From contig NC_134144.1 of NCBI RefSeq assembly GCF_033958435.1, positions 7,062,010 to 7,126,009 on the forward strand: DNA of 64,000 bases, in the 5' to 3' direction. The notes beneath the pieces were generated by a model. The model ran no database searches, had not been told where the DNA came from, and saw nothing but the letters and a program-made list of their open reading frames with translations. The DNA is from Carettochelys insculpta. Its lineage: Eukaryota > Chordata > Testudines > Carettochelyidae. Both the position numbers and the translations under genes were made by a program. Shown here piece by piece: positions 24,181 through 36,022 of this stretch. Positions within the stretch are counted from its first letter, which is position 1. Each line of letters opens with the position of its first letter.

Positions 24181-24344
24181 ATTTTAAGGGGATTTTCTCA
24201 CTGCATTTTATTCTGGAGAGGGTGGGGGAAGGGATTGTTTGTTTTTTCCAGACAAGTCTGTGTGTTCATATTTTGACACTAAAGTACACAAAAGAGGCTG
24301 ACACAAGTTTCCCAAGCTGCACCTAGGAGCTGGGGTACTTCAGG

Positions 24345-25066
24345 ACACTCTGGCTACGTCTACACGTGAAGCCAACATCGAAATAGCTTATTTCAATGTA
24401 GCAACATCGAAATAGGCTATTTCGATGAATAACGTCTACACGTCCTCCAGGGCTGGCAATGTCGATGTTCAACTTCGACGTTGTGCAGCACCACATCGAA
24501 ATAGGCGCTGCGAGGGTACGTCTACACGCCAAAGTAGCACACATCGAAATAAGGGTGCCAGGCACAGCTGCAGACAGGGTCACAGGGCAGACTCAACAGC
24601 AAGCCGCTCCCTTAAAGGGCCCCTCCCAGACACAGTTGCACTAAACAACACAAGATACACAGAGCCGACAACTGGTTGCAGACCCTGTGCCTGCAGCATG
24701 GATCCCCAGCTGCCGCAGCAGCATCCAGAAGCCCTGGGCTAAGGGCTGCTGCCCACGGTGACCATAGAGCCCCGCAGGGGCTGGAGAGAGAGCATCTCTC
24801 AACCCCCCAGCTGATGGCCGCCATGGAGGACCCGGCAATTTCGACGTTGCGGGACGCGGATCGTCTACACGGTCCCTAATTCGACGTTGAACGTCGAAGT
24901 AGGGCGCTATTCCGATCCCCTCATGAGGTTAGCGACTTCGACGTCTCGCCACCTAACGTCGAAGTTAACTTTGAAATAGCGCCCGACGCGTGTAGCCGCG
25001 ACGGGCGCTATTTCGAAGTTAGTGCCGCTACTTCGAAGTAGCGTGCACGTGTAGACACAGCTCTAG
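24345..25066. mobile_element. composite foldback DNA element, 'CGTCTACACG' group
   Basis: Left end 'ggctacgtctacacgtgaag', right end 'agcgtgcacgtgtagacacagct', inverted to each other. The CGTCTACACG-type motif recurs internally near 24430, 24519 and 24861, so several termini are stacked. 24850-25050 is dense in 'acttcgacgtt', 'aacgtcgaag' and 'gcgctatttcgaag' inverted words and can fold extensively. 24560-24840 is a GC-rich spacer without motifs; open frames in it look fortuitous. Confidence 0.7.
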
Positions 25067-27589
25067 TCTTACCAGTCTGGGCTCCCTGTAACACCATGAT
25101 GCTGTGACAAGGTGCAAACCCCTCCAGGTACTGCATTCACACAGCCATCCATAGGCAGGCACGCACCCATTTGAGTCTCATGAAGGATTTCGACAGCTGC
25201 ACATGAAGCGGCAATAGAGAGGCTGCATGCAACAACTCTCACCAGATTCCAAGCTTAGGAACCCCAAGTGGTTCCGTCCTGCTCTGGTCAGAAGCCAGAC
25301 AAGTGTATGTTTATTACTTAGTCTGTCACTCACCCATGTGCAGAGAACACACACCAGTCCTCATTCGGAGCAAATTTCCCTTGCACTTTAAGCAACACAC
25401 AGTTTTAGGTAAACAGTAAGTAACAGCCTAACTGAAAATGTGATTTTTTAAAAAAAGTAATTGTAAGTAATAATCCTACAGCTCAAAGTTGATTAAGAGA
25501 GAAAAGATGCAATCTGAATTCTATAAACTACAATTTGGATCAAGCAGTGTCTCACTCAGATCTGGGTGGTTAGTTCCTTTATACACAAGGTGGGAGTTGC
25601 CTTTCCAGCTTGAGACTACCTCTCCAGTTCAGTCTTTGTTCTCCAGATGTGCTTCCAGATGTTGAGTTGTGGGAGGAGTGAGACCAAATGGTGGTGTCAC
25701 TTCCTCCTTTTTATAGCTTCTTCTGCCTTGCTGGAAAGATTCTTTGCTATGACTAGAGAAGTTCAACCTGTAACTTTCACTTACTTGTACGCTGTTGAAA
25801 GTATGAAATGCCTACCTTCTAATGAGACTATTTAACGGTGAAAGTTTGAATACTGTTTGCATTTCTGAGAATTAAATATGGTCACGTAACTCTTTGCAGA
25901 ATAGAATGCAAAACTGGCCCACGGAAATCAATTTTTATGTTGGATTGCTGCTCACCACAGGTTTAAGGTATTTGCCCATCTGTAATAGAGCCAAAGTGTT
26001 CCTCCCCTCTTTTTTCTCAGGTTCTCTACCATGTCCCCTGTCTAACATAGTGAGGTGTTAAGGGATTGTAATGAAACCATTGAAATAAATTTGATTCAGC
26101 CCTTGAGTTTGGACAAGACAAAGGGATATTCAACTGGGAGCTGCCAGACGACTCTAGCCCTCTTGCCACATTCCAGCTTCCCTCCAAAAATAGCCTCTGC
26201 TTCTTATACCATGAGATGTTATATGGACCAACTCTTTGGACCTTCCTGTTTCTGAGTGAACTCTACCATAACAGGAGAGTTCCCACTGGCCAGATAGAGC
26301 CGGAGTGATGCAAAGGGGCTGGGTTGGGGGAGAGAATCTGATCCATGTATTTGTCACTCGGATGTTGAAGATCATAGAGTACCCTGAATATAAATCAAAA
26401 TTCTCTAACTTCTTAAATGAATTCATTCTGCCACTTTTGCAACTTTAGTGACACACTTGCCCTCTACGCTTCTCCGATATTCTGCTCCTAACCAAGCACA
26501 TAGGTAATGAAAGAAACATAATGGTATTTACTTAGCACAAATTCAGGGTTTCTAAAAAAGTGTGTGTGTGTGTGTGTGCGTGTGCGTGTGTGTGAGAAAA
26601 ATAATCAGATTTGGCATAAGTTTACGTTAATTAATCAGCTTTGAGTGATATCTGTTGCCTCCTATCTAAATCAATAGCTTTGCCATTCATTCAGATGACC
26701 CATTTCTTTTGATAAGCTTTAATGCTGAATCACTGTACAGTCACAGTTTGATTTAAAAGCAGCTCCGTTTCACCATTGATACAGTGACACAAGGTAGAGT
26801 TTTGTGTGATTACTAGCAAAACAAAAGTCAGTGGTGCGTGGGAATGAGTTGTATTGGGCATTGCTTTATTATTGCACAACTAATTCAGCCCTCCACCGTG
26901 CAGTTCTCTGAGTACTCAAGCTGCACTGGGAGAAAGACATTGTAGATGCTCATCAATATCTAGGAAATTATCTTCCCTCTTCCTTAATTTAATTTGTCTT
27001 GTTTCTGCAGCAGCATACCTTAAAGGATTTCAGCACTGTGCCTTACCTCTGCGGAAACTGAGGGCAGAGCCAATGTAAAATGCTGTTAGCAGTGCCGAAG
27101 AAAGAGGATTACTGAGTTTTAGAAGCAGTCACATGCTCTTTGCTTTGGTGTAAATTTCGATATGCAGCTCAAGGAAGTGAAGAAACAAGCTCCATTTTGG
27201 TTTACGAGCATCTGTTGCTGTGAAGCAGGCAATTCTCTGTGGAGGAGTCAGGGGCATGTCTAGCAGGAGTACAAAATTCAAATATATGTGAAAAAATTGT
27301 TTAATGAATTATTCTTTCTGAATTAACTCTTCATGGGAATGGGCTTCTTACATGTTTGGCAATGGAACTGGCAATTTTCACCTTTCCAAGGAAAGCCAAA
27401 ATAGGTTGTTAGTGCTGCTGCCATGGGCCCAGAGCTTTCGTAAGGATTTGCCACTTGGGCTGACGTAAAAGCACATCAGCCCTTTCACTTTGACTTCATT
27501 ATGGGTTGGCATAAGACAGATGAGTAAACTTTCAATATTAGTTATTTTGTCACAGAACTCTGGTGCATATTAGGTGCCTCATAAAAAGA
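25067..27589. other. unassigned; GT microsatellite 26563-26594; candidate conserved block 26620-26830
   Basis: A (GT)n tract with GC interruptions at 26563-26594. 26620-26830 is smooth AT-rich sequence with no repeat hallmarks and could be conserved non-coding DNA. No coding evidence. Confidence 0.35.
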
Positions 27590-27744
27590 CATGCAGGCTG
27601 CATCTACACTAGCAAGTTGTTTCAGAAACTCGTGCCCTTTTTTGAAAGAACACATGGAGTGTCTACATGCAAAATGCACTCCGAAATCAAAAGAATGTGG
27701 CTCTTCTTCAGGAAGCCCTCTTCCATTCCTGGATCAGGAAGTAG

Positions 27745-28500
27745 TAACAGAGGGAGCCGTGCTAGTCTATACACTATCAAAACAAAAAACAGTCAAGTAG
27801 TACTTTTAAAGACAAGCAAAATAATTTGAGGTGAGCTTTCGTGGGACAGACCCACTTCTTCAGACCATAGCCAGACCAGAACAGACTCAATATTTAAGGC
27901 ACAGAGAACCAAAAACAGTAAGCAGGGAGGACAATTCAGAAAAAAAAATGATCAAGGTGAGCAAGTCAGAGAGTGTGGGGGTGGAAGGTCAAGAGTTAGA
28001 TTAAGCCAAGTATGCAGACGAGCCCCGACAGTGACTCAGAAAATTCCCATCCCGGTTCAAACCATGTGCTAATGTGCTGAATTTGAATATAAAAGACAGC
28101 TCGGCTGTTTTCCTTTGAATAGCAATGCAAAAATTTTTTTTCAGTAACACGCATACTCTTAAGTCATTAACAGAATGCCCCATTCCATTAAAAAGTTGAC
28201 TAACTGGTTTGTGGATTTGGAGTGTTTTGATGTCTGTTTTGTGCCCATTAACCCTTTGTCTAAGGGAGTTAGAAGTCTGTCCGATATACAAAGCATCTGG
28301 GCATTGTTGGCACATGATGGCATATATGATGTTAGTAGAGGAACATGAGAAAGTGCCCATGATTCTGTGAGTAACCTGGTTAGGTCCAGTGATGATATTT
28401 CCAGAGAAGATACGTAGACAAAGCTGGCAGCAGGTTTTGTTGCAAGGAAAGGTTCCAGGACTGGTATTCCTGGGGTATAGACTGTGGCTGAAGAGTGGCT
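27745..28500 (-). mobile_element. Penelope-like element 3' half, antisense
   Basis: The 3' terminus is at the left ('gtaacagagggagccgtgct', then 'agtctatacactatcaaaac'). It is followed by the tail with an antisense CTGAAGA hammerhead-like motif at about 27839-27877 and then the endonuclease ORF. The element is truncated just upstream of a Cys-rich segment near 28440-28500. The exact right junction and TSD could not be fixed. Confidence 0.8.
28001..28500 (-). pseudogene. PLE GIY-YIG endonuclease fragment
   Basis: Reading from 28360 down: NIIYAIMCQQCPDALYIGQT, then 'LRQRVNGHKTDI', 'HKPVSQLFNGMGHSVNDL' and 'IQRKTAELSFIFKFSTLAHGLN'. The same frame continues upstream to about 28500 with a Cys cluster (TFPCNKTCCQLC), the zinc-binding-like segment that precedes GIY-YIG in PLEs. 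It aligns block by block with 6521-6898 but is a different subfamily. Reverse transcriptase is missing. Confidence 0.87.
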
Positions 28501-28690
28501 TCTTTTGAAAGCTTCTTTAGGGGAAATGAAAAAAAGCATGTGTAGATGCTCCATGGGTCCATTTGTTTGAAAGAGCAGTCGTCATGGCACTGATTTTTCG
28601 ATCACTGGCCTATTCTTTTGAATGAGTGGGGCCTGTGTGGACACTCTATCGACAAAGCAGATCGATCTTTCTGTCTGCTTTTTTTTTGTT

Positions 28691-29583
28691 TGTGCATGTG
28701 CTCAGGAGGAGAGTATCAGGAAGAAATGATTGTGTGTTAGTGAAATCTGTACTATTGAGGTCAGGGAGTAAGGTAGCCAGAAGACAGAGAGGGTCTTAAA
28801 GAGAAGAAACTCATCAATAGGTGAGAATAAGAGGCATGTTGTATTAAGACCATTTTGGTGATTTGAGGACTTTGGCTCCAGGGCTGAAGGTTGAACAAAG
28901 AGGCTGAAAGTGGCAAGAGTTGTAATCTGGTCTTCATTCTTATTAAAAAGGAGCTCATGTGAATTCTATTCGCTTTTCTGGTTCTTCCTACCTCTGATAG
29001 CCCACATGGTTAAAATGTTGCTTAATGTGAAAGAAATACAAATGCAGACAATTTTTCTTGCTCAAAAGAAAGAAGTGAGCTAAACAAGGATTCTTAATCT
29101 GATTGGTGAAATGAACTGAATCAGTTTCACAAATCCTTCCAGTAGTAAAATAGCCAGATTTTTCTGTTTGTTGGCAGTTCTGTTTGATTCATTGCTATCT
29201 GAGTACTTTGAATTACTGAGCCACAAATTAAGCAGATTTTTCCCTTTCTTTTAAAATATAGAACAATGATCTTGTAACAGAAAACAAGGACTCAAAAATG
29301 TTAGCAAGATCAAATTGCAGCAGGTTACACAGAAATACTTTCAGAAAATGTATATTATCTGTTTGACTTGTTCCTTCTTTAAGTCATTTCTTTCAAAGTG
29401 AAATATTTCCCTCACAAAACTTCTGGGGTGAACAAAGAGAGAGCTGCTTCTTTAACACCTCCTTTGTGACTGGCTTGTGACATTGAAAAAACAAGCCAAT
29501 GCTGGGCTCTCTTCTGTCAATAAGGCTTGGGAGTGTCATGCCTAAGGAAACCTGTCCACTCCTGACTGACTACTCTCTTAGGC
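28691..29583. other. unassigned
   Basis: AT-rich; nothing recognised. Confidence 0.4.
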
Positions 29584-29961
29584 CATGTCTACACTAGGGG
29601 GAAACTTTGAAATGGCCATGCTAATGTCAAATCGGAGAATACTGATGAAACGCTGAAAAGAATATTCAGAGCCTCATTAGCATGCCGCCGGCCATGGCAC
29701 TTCGAAAGTGCCATGTTCGCTCACGTATGGCTCGTCTACACGGGTCTCTTTCAAAAGGACCCTGCCAATGTTGAAATCCCCTAATTCCTATCAACTGTGT
29801 AGACAAGCCGCAAGTGAGCCAAAAGGTGGCACTTTCAAAGTGCCACAGCTGGCAGCATGCTAATGAGGCGCTAAATATTAATTTCAGCTCCTCATTAGTA
29901 TTCTCCGATTTGGCCATTAGCGTGGCCATTTTGAAGTTTTTCCCTAGTGTAGACGTAGCCA
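29584..29961. mobile_element. complete MITE, 'CATGTCTACACTAGGG' family
   Basis: Left end 'ccatgtctacactaggg', right end 'ccctagtgtagacgtagcc': inverted termini of about 17 bp with one mismatch. The two halves are also broadly complementary ('gcctcattagcatgccgcc' against 'ggcagcatgctaatgaggc'). Internal 'ggcacttcgaaagtgcc' is a palindrome. Non-coding. Related truncated copies are at 446-560 and 5143-5395. Confidence 0.8.
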
Positions 29962-30027
29962 TTGAGGAATCTCCAACTCATAGCAGAGACTGGTGGCTTT
30001 GTCAGGATCATACGTTGTAATTCACTC

Positions 30028-30142
30028 TGACCGAGTCTACGCTAGGAAACAAAGTTGATCCCAGATGTGCAAGTCTAGCTACACCATTAGCATAGCTAGA
30101 ATTGACATGTAAGGATCGACTTTGTTCCCTGGTGTAGATCAG
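30028..30142. mobile_element. short palindromic MITE
   Basis: 'gagtctacgctaggaaacaaagttgat' and 'atcgactttgttccctggtgtagatc' are inverted ends; the centre has 'gctacaccattagcatagc'. About 115 bp. TSD not resolved. Confidence 0.65.
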
Positions 30143-30225
30143 GGCTTTTCAGGTGTGTGCCTATATCCCTTATTCCACACGATAGCATGGAGTGCCAGGG
30201 TTGACGGCTGAGCCCAGAGAGATCG

Positions 30226-30252
30226 ATTTTTTTTTTTTTTTTTTTTTTTTTT
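30226..30252. repeat. poly-T tract
   Basis: An uninterrupted T run of about 27 bases, possibly the A-tail of an old minus-strand retroposon. No body recognised. Confidence 0.8.
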
Positions 30253-30355
30253 CTGCGTCTCTAACAAATGCAGCAAAATCAAACTCTGGAGGATGGATTT
30301 GCGGTACATTGAATGCGTGATAAGTATAGATATACCCTCTGTTGTGTAGCTAGAC

Positions 30356-30551
30356 CAGGCGTGTCCAACCCGCGGCCTGCAGGCCGCATGCGGCCCTGGA
30401 CAGCTAGTAATGCGGCCCCACAAGATCGTAAACTTTTGACATTATTATGTGATTTATATACATTAACTATATTATATATTTTATATGTGGCCCAAGACAA
30501 TTCCTCTTCACTCAATGCGGCCCAGGCAAGCCAAAAGGTTGGACACCCATG
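30356..30551. mobile_element. hAT-like MITE with exact 8-bp TSD
   Basis: Termini CAGGCGTGTCCAACC and GGTTGGACACCCATG are inverted to each other, with exact AGCTAGAC duplications at 30348-30355 and 30552-30559. The interior has 'gcggcctgcaggccgcatgcggccc' near the left and 'atgcggcccaggcaagcc' near the right. Length 196 bp, non-coding. Terminus type and 8-bp TSD are diagnostic of hAT. Confidence 0.9.
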
Positions 30552-30799
30552 AGCTAGACATTGAATCATCTGGTTTGTTTTTGGAAGCAGAAATAGGTAG
30601 GCTGCAAACCTCCTCATGTCTAATCTCTGCCAAATCTTGAGCTTGTTTGAAATCTCATACCAGTTCCAGATTTAAATTCACAAACGACCCTTGCTGTTGT
30701 AATGGGATAAATCAAAATCTCTGCTTTGAACATCCACGGCTGCAAGGTGTTATAAATATAAATCTTATAATCCCAAATACATTTATAAATGGTGGGGCC

Positions 30800-31575
30800 C
30801 AAGTTAGCTGTGACCACTTGAGAGAGAGATCTTGGAGTCACTGTGGATAGTTCTCTGAAAACATCCACTCAATGTACAGCAGCAGTCAAAAAAGCTAACC
30901 GAAGGCTCAGAATCATTAGGAAAGGGATAGGTAATAAGACAAAGTATCTTATTACCTCTCGACCTCCATGGTGCACCCATGCTTGGAATATTGCTTGCAG
31001 AGGTGTTTGCCCCATGTCAGAAAAGATGTATTGGAATTGGAAAAGGTACAGTAAAGGGCAATAAAAACATAAGGGGGATAGTCTGAGGAGAAATTAATGA
31101 GTGGGACTGTTCAGCTTGGAAATGAGATAACTAAGAGGAGACAAGATAGAGGTCTAGAAAATCATGACTGGTGTGGAAAACGTAAATGAAGTGTTATTTA
31201 GTCCTTCTTGAACACAAGAACTCAATGAAATTTATAGGCAGAAGGTTTAAAAGAAACAAAGGGAGGTATTTCTTCACACAGTGCACAACCAACCCGAGGA
31301 ACTCCTTGCCAGAGGATGGTGTGAAGTGCAAGACTATAACATGGTTCAAAAGAGAGGCTAGATAAGTTCCTGGAGTCCATCAGGTCCATCAGTGGCTATT
31401 AGTATGGACAGGAATGGTGTCCCTAGCCTCCGTTTGTCATACGCTGGGAATGCGCAACAGGATGGATCACTTTATGATTACATGCTCTGAGGTATTGGTC
31501 ATTGGCCACTATTGGAAGTCAGGATACTGGGCTGGATGGACCTTTGGTTTGAACCTGCATGGCCATTCTTATACT
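30800..31575 (+). pseudogene. CR1-type LINE ORF2/3' relic, sense
   Basis: 30815-31060 retains 'ERDLGVTVDSSLKTSTQC' and 'AAVKKANRRLRIIRKGI'-type residues, the region after the reverse-transcriptase core in CR1 ORF2, with frame breaks. 31080-31575 carries the same 3' blocks as 17236-17735 ('ggaactccttgccagagga', 'gctggatggacctttggt', 'catggccattcttat'). Confidence 0.78.
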
Positions 31576-31904
31576 TGAAAAATTGCAGAACCTCCAAGAG
31601 GCAACATAACGAAAGTTGGCAGCTCACCAGCATACGTTTTGTAACTCAGCCCTTCTGCAGTATGCAGTCCCCTTTTTAAAATATGGGCCCACATTTAGTC
31701 TCCAGCCAGCCACGACTGAGATCTGTGCTTCCTGCAAGAGAGGGCTGCATCAACAGAAGGCTGCATTCAAAAAAATGGATGCCTTTGTGGGTCTGTAAAT
31801 GGAGGTAAGCCCAATCCCCCAAAATACGTAGTGCAAAGTGTGAGTGGTTTTCACATGTAGCCTACGGACCGGAAACTGGACTAGGACTCAGGTGGTTTAT
31901 TTGT
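31576..31904. other. unassigned
   Basis: No feature recognised. Confidence 0.4.
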
Positions 31905-32060
31905 GCCTCTGTTATTGGCTTGCTGGACGAGTCTGGGGAGGCCTCCCCCTCCTGTTTGGTGCCCAGGTTTCCCTATCTGTGAAATGGGGATAATGCTACT
32001 GACACCCCCTCTTATAAATCATTTTTGAATAGCATGATGAGAACTAAAGGAGGTTTGAAA
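31905..32060 (+). repeat. MIR-type SINE fragment
   Basis: 'ttccctatctgtgaaatgggg' followed by 'ataatgctactgacacc' is the MIR/CORE-SINE 3' half. Diverged. Confidence 0.65.
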
Positions 32061-32189
32061 CTTTGTGTTAACCAAAGCTATAATAAAATTAATGTGGAAT
32101 ACTTATTACCTGTTCATTCCAAAAAATAGCTAAAAGTTCTAGATTGTCATGTGGGGAGTCTTTTAACAGTGAGTACATTAAAAAGGGTG

Positions 32190-32400
32190 ATCAAATATCT
32201 AAATGCAGTACCGCTTTTGTTTTCTTGGGTTTTTTTTTCTTTTTTGTTTTTAAAAGGTGCTGGTAGTCAGCCCTTCTCCTTGCCCCAACCCCCTCAGCCA
32301 GTCCCATAGCTGGGGTTGCTGAGGTGCTGGTACTCAGTACCAGCACAAACAAAAAAATCTAAATACCAGTCCACTTTTTGGTACTTCTCAGCTGTTTGTT
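32190..32400. repeat. possible decayed foldback DNA element
   Basis: 'aaatgcagtaccgctttt' at the left and 'aaataccagtccactttttgg' at the right enclose 'gaggtgctggtactcagtacc', a palindromic core. Resembles miniature elements with a 'ggtactcagtacc' centre. Poly-T near 32230-32250. Confidence 0.35.
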
Positions 32401-33015
32401 AATTGAGGTAGAAGTTTTTTCACTACAATGTGAGTTCGTATGTTACTATATCACAATCCTCTAAGAAGAGAAACAAAGTATTTCCAGTAATGTACAATGC
32501 AAAGTGTTGCTGCTAAAAATAAAAAATCAATTTGTTCTTTCGTTTAAAATGTGGATTCTGTACAGGTGTATGAAGGATGTGGATCAGGGATCTTTCGAAA
32601 GCTGGCATTTTGGCATGAGGTGAATCTCTAATAACTTCTGTATTATCAGCTCTAATCCTCTCAAACTTCTGTAGCACCATTCTTGTCAGTAATCACTATG
32701 CTCTGCTGTGGTGTTGGGCTCAGTTCCTTTGTATGCAGTCATGGCCGTATGAAAACACTGATGACGAAGAGGAAACCTTAGGTCTGTTCTGAGCCATATT
32801 TCATGTGCCAAGCATATGTAATAAAAAAGATGCACCTTGCTGATAAGATTGAGTGATTAATTTGCAAGACAGGAATAGTGAGATTGTTCTAACTGTGATC
32901 AGATTTGACAGATTAAAGACCACATTAGGATATCTATTGCGTTGGGAGTTTATTTACAGTTCTTGATCTGTGGCAGACAAAGATCTGTGGTGTGACAGTT
33001 GTTATAAGCTGCCTT
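32401..33015. other. unassigned
   Basis: No feature recognised. Confidence 0.4.
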
Positions 33016-33026
33016 GCTAAGGCTTG

Positions 33027-33315
33027 GTCTACAAGAGGCAGGAAAGTCAATTGCAGATATTCAATTCTACCTATGGCAATTGCATAGTTAGAATCGGCCT
33101 ATCTGCAATCAACTTACCTGGCTGTCCTCAGTAAGGAAGGTCGACGGGAGAGTTTCTCCTGTCGCCCTCCCTTAGTCCTTGCAATAGCAAGGAGTACAGG
33201 GGTCAACAGCTGACCCTGATATGTCAATTTTTGCACATCTCTACGAGGCATGTGTAATTGAATGCTGGAAATTGGACCCTGAGCGGGTCAATTTTTAGGG
33301 TAGTGTAGACGTGGC
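33027..33315. mobile_element. MITE with TAA TSD, 'caattctacctatgg' family
   Basis: Left end GGCTTGGTCTACAAG, right end 'gtagtgtagacgtggcc', with TAA on both outer sides. Internal blocks 'caattgcatagttagaatc', 'tcaacttacctggctgtc' and 'ggtcgacgggagag' recur at 38934-39210. Non-coding; PIF/Harbinger-like by TSD. Confidence 0.75.
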
Positions 33316-33367
33316 CTAATGCTGTTATACTAAACTCAAGTCCAGCAAGAATCTTCTGCCTTGGATT

Positions 33368-33460
33368 TATGCTCCAAAATATCTTAGTCTATAAGATGCC
33401 ACAGGACTTCTTGTTGTTCTTGAAGATACAGACTAACACGGCTACCTCTCTGATACTTGT
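33368..33460 (+). mobile_element. PLE 3' tail fragment with short TSD
   Basis: 'tatgctccaaaatatcttag', 'aagatgccacaggacttc', 'agatacagactaacacggct' and 'acctctctgatac' are the final ~90 bp of the PLE tail. The flanks share CTTGGATT (33360-33367 and 33461-33468). A minimal single-arm insertion. Confidence 0.75.
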
Positions 33461-33468
33461 CTTGGATT

Positions 33469-34784
33469 GGACATTCAGGGATCCAATCCTGGTAAGAGCA
33501 GTACTCAATACCCTGTTAAAGTGCATAAAAATCCTTGGATCTGCTCAACCCTGAGCTTTTCAATATTCAATTATAAACATTGGCGCTTGGGCCAACCCAG
33601 TAAATTGAACCTTTGGATAATGATCTACACGGATTGTAAAACTTCAACTTCGTGAGATTTTGCTCATCACAGTGCTTTGCTATAGGGCATGGCTACAGAT
33701 TTACAAAGTGGTTTGTGACTGTGTGTGTGCACGCACGTGCCATATAGCCCCATTTTAAAAGGAACTGATGCTCAGAGAGAGGGGGCCCGGTGTTTCCTGA
33801 AAAGCAGGTCCCTCTGAAACCACTCATGTTGGTCACCCAAAATCACTAGTAACTAGAATGATGATTCATGTACTTCCCTATAGCGTTCACACTTTTTTCT
33901 CCATCTACTTGTCCTATTCTGACAGGGTCCCTTTTTTAATAACTTGTGATCGGTGTCTGTTGCCTCTTTGCTACCCTACAAAGCACAGAAGAAAATCTTT
34001 GCATGTCACAAGCCTTTGCCTGTGCACTGTACATAAAAGGTCAGCTATCCTGTATGCCTTACAGACCTTGGGTAATTCACAGTCTCCCTCCTCCTCATTC
34101 CATGCATACCTTTCTGTCCTAGTCATGAAACCCCTACCTCCACCCCCATTTTTTCCGTACACCAGAATGAATGATGGTTTCTGCCTCCAAATAAAATAAG
34201 CTTAAAAAAAAAAAAAAGGACTTGAACATTCACAATCCATGCAGTGTGCAAAGGCGGTGCTGAGAACAGTATCGCTCTTGTTCTACCAGACTGTATTTAA
34301 CTCTTTCCTTTTGCTTGCAAGCTGCCCATTCTCAGCATTATCTATAAATCTAGCAGGCATTGTGTCCACAAAGTGCAGTGCTCTGGGGTAACTAGACAGA
34401 AATGAAAGGAATGCAAACAGCAGTAGGTTTATAGTACAGTATTCCAGTGCGCACACCTGTGGGCTAAAATTCCTCTGTTGTGTGACATTGGGATGTCACT
34501 TTGGCTTATGTCGTCTACCACGACACGTAATTATGGACAGCACTGCATTCTTGCAGATCTGTAAGCCACCATGCTTGAAATTTTGGACACCTAATCTCAT
34601 TTAAACTTCCCTTATCTATATTTAGGTATCACTAAAGCAGGTTATGCCCAACACTTTGTGTTTACCATCCCTGCACATGGAGAAAACTCAATCACGGCAC
34701 TCTTTATAACAGCCCTTAACACAGTTGAAGACTGTTATGAGATTTCCGCCGACCTCAGTCGTTGCTCAAAACTAAACATGTTTT
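33469..34784. other. unassigned
   Basis: The plus frame 33858-34199 shows no recognisable domain. A-rich tract 34203-34218. A weak antisense MIR-like stretch at 33749-33780. Confidence 0.4.
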
Positions 34785-35280
34785 TTTAACCTTTACGCCT
34801 AGGTTGGAGTTCCTAAACCCTTCATTATTTTTGTTGGTTGTCTTCTGGAGTGTCTCTGATTTATCCATATCTTTCCTAAAGTGTGTTGCCCAGAAACAGG
34901 ACACAGTTCTCCATTTGCAACCTCACCAATGCCAAATGGAGGGACAGTTTACCTCCCTTGGCTTACATACAACACTTTTGTTAATATGCCACAGTATGGT
35001 TAGCCTTTTTCACCACTGCATCACACTGATGACTAATTAAATTTGTGTTTCACTATGAACCTCAGATTCTACTACCTAACAAGTTATTTTCCCATTTTAT
35101 AGCTGTGCATTCAATTTTTCCTTTCTAGGTAACATACTTTGCATTTATCGTCGTTGAATTGCATGTTCTCGAATTCAGACCAATTCTTCAATTTGTCGAA
35201 GCCCATTTGAATTTTAATCCTGGCCTCCAAAGTGCTCGCAACCCCTCCCAACTGGTGTCTGTGGCCTACCAGGGTACAAT
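34785..35280 (-). pseudogene. CR1-type LINE reverse-transcriptase relic, antisense
   Basis: Read on the minus strand, 35250-35111 gives 'KLKNWSEFENMQFNDDKCKV', matching the post-catalytic block of CR1 RT. Further down, broken frames give the 'VVKKANHT' and 'LVRPHLEYCV'-like region. Several frameshifts; ancient. Confidence 0.72.
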
Positions 35281-36011
35281 CCAAATAAGTGAGTAGTTGT
35301 GTTGCTCCCACACAGTAACAGGTGGTGCCGTTTGCAATGCCTGGCTGCTGTCGCTTTTCATATGCATTGTTCCCAAACAGCTTCCAGTATGTAAGTCATT
35401 TGCAACTTTCCGGGTGTGCTACAGTCAGTCAGCCGCAGCTTTAAAGATTACCACAGAATGACCCCAACACACATCACGTCCCTCGTCCCTTCCCAAAAAT
35501 AGTAAAAATATAAGATAGTCAGGCTACATAGAGAAAAGAGAGGATATAATCTCAATGGCCATATGCTAGAAAACACCCAACAAGGGCGGGAGGAGGATTG
35601 GGAAATAGCAGTGTTTGAAGCTCTAACACACTTAACGCTGGGTTTACCAACCGTAAAAATAAAACAGAAAATTGTTGTGTGGATAAATAATGCAGCAAAT
35701 GTAGCAATGAAACTCATCCAGCACTACACAAGAGGTCAGCTTATATATGCTTTAAAAAGCCATGAATAGCAAACTCTTGAATTTCTGGCTTTTCTCAACC
35801 CATTATTTGATGCTCTCGTTTCTCCTAGGATGCAGCACAGAATGCACATGCCTCTTGTTTATGTACAAACACAGGCTGCTGTTTGCTCTTTTTGTATATT
35901 AAAAACCAAAAAATAGTTAGCATCTCTTAGAGATTCCAGAAAAGAGCCAAATGCGATATGCTCCCTCCATTGGTACGTTAATTCCCAGGACAGATTGACT
36001 GAGGATTACAC
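35281..36011. other. unassigned
   Basis: Nothing recognised; short frames here lack domain signatures. Confidence 0.4.
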
Positions 36012-36022
36012 ATGCTACTTGA

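Larger units (their letters stand above)
27593..28690. mobile_element. MITE interrupted by a PLE
   Basis: 27596-27735 ('gcatctacactagcaagttg', 'gaaagaacacatggagtgtc') matches the end of the MITE at 11205-11661. 28505-28690 ('ttttgaaagcttctttagg', 'catgtgtagatgctcc', 'gcctgtgtggacactctatcg') is more MITE-type interior in the opposite sense. Between them lies a minus-strand PLE. The far-right terminus is not intact. Confidence 0.55.

Noticed and set aside
24425..24879. Overlapping open frames on both strands
   Set aside because: They lie in a GC- and CpG-rich foldback element; the inverted structure explains open frames on both strands and no domain is visible.
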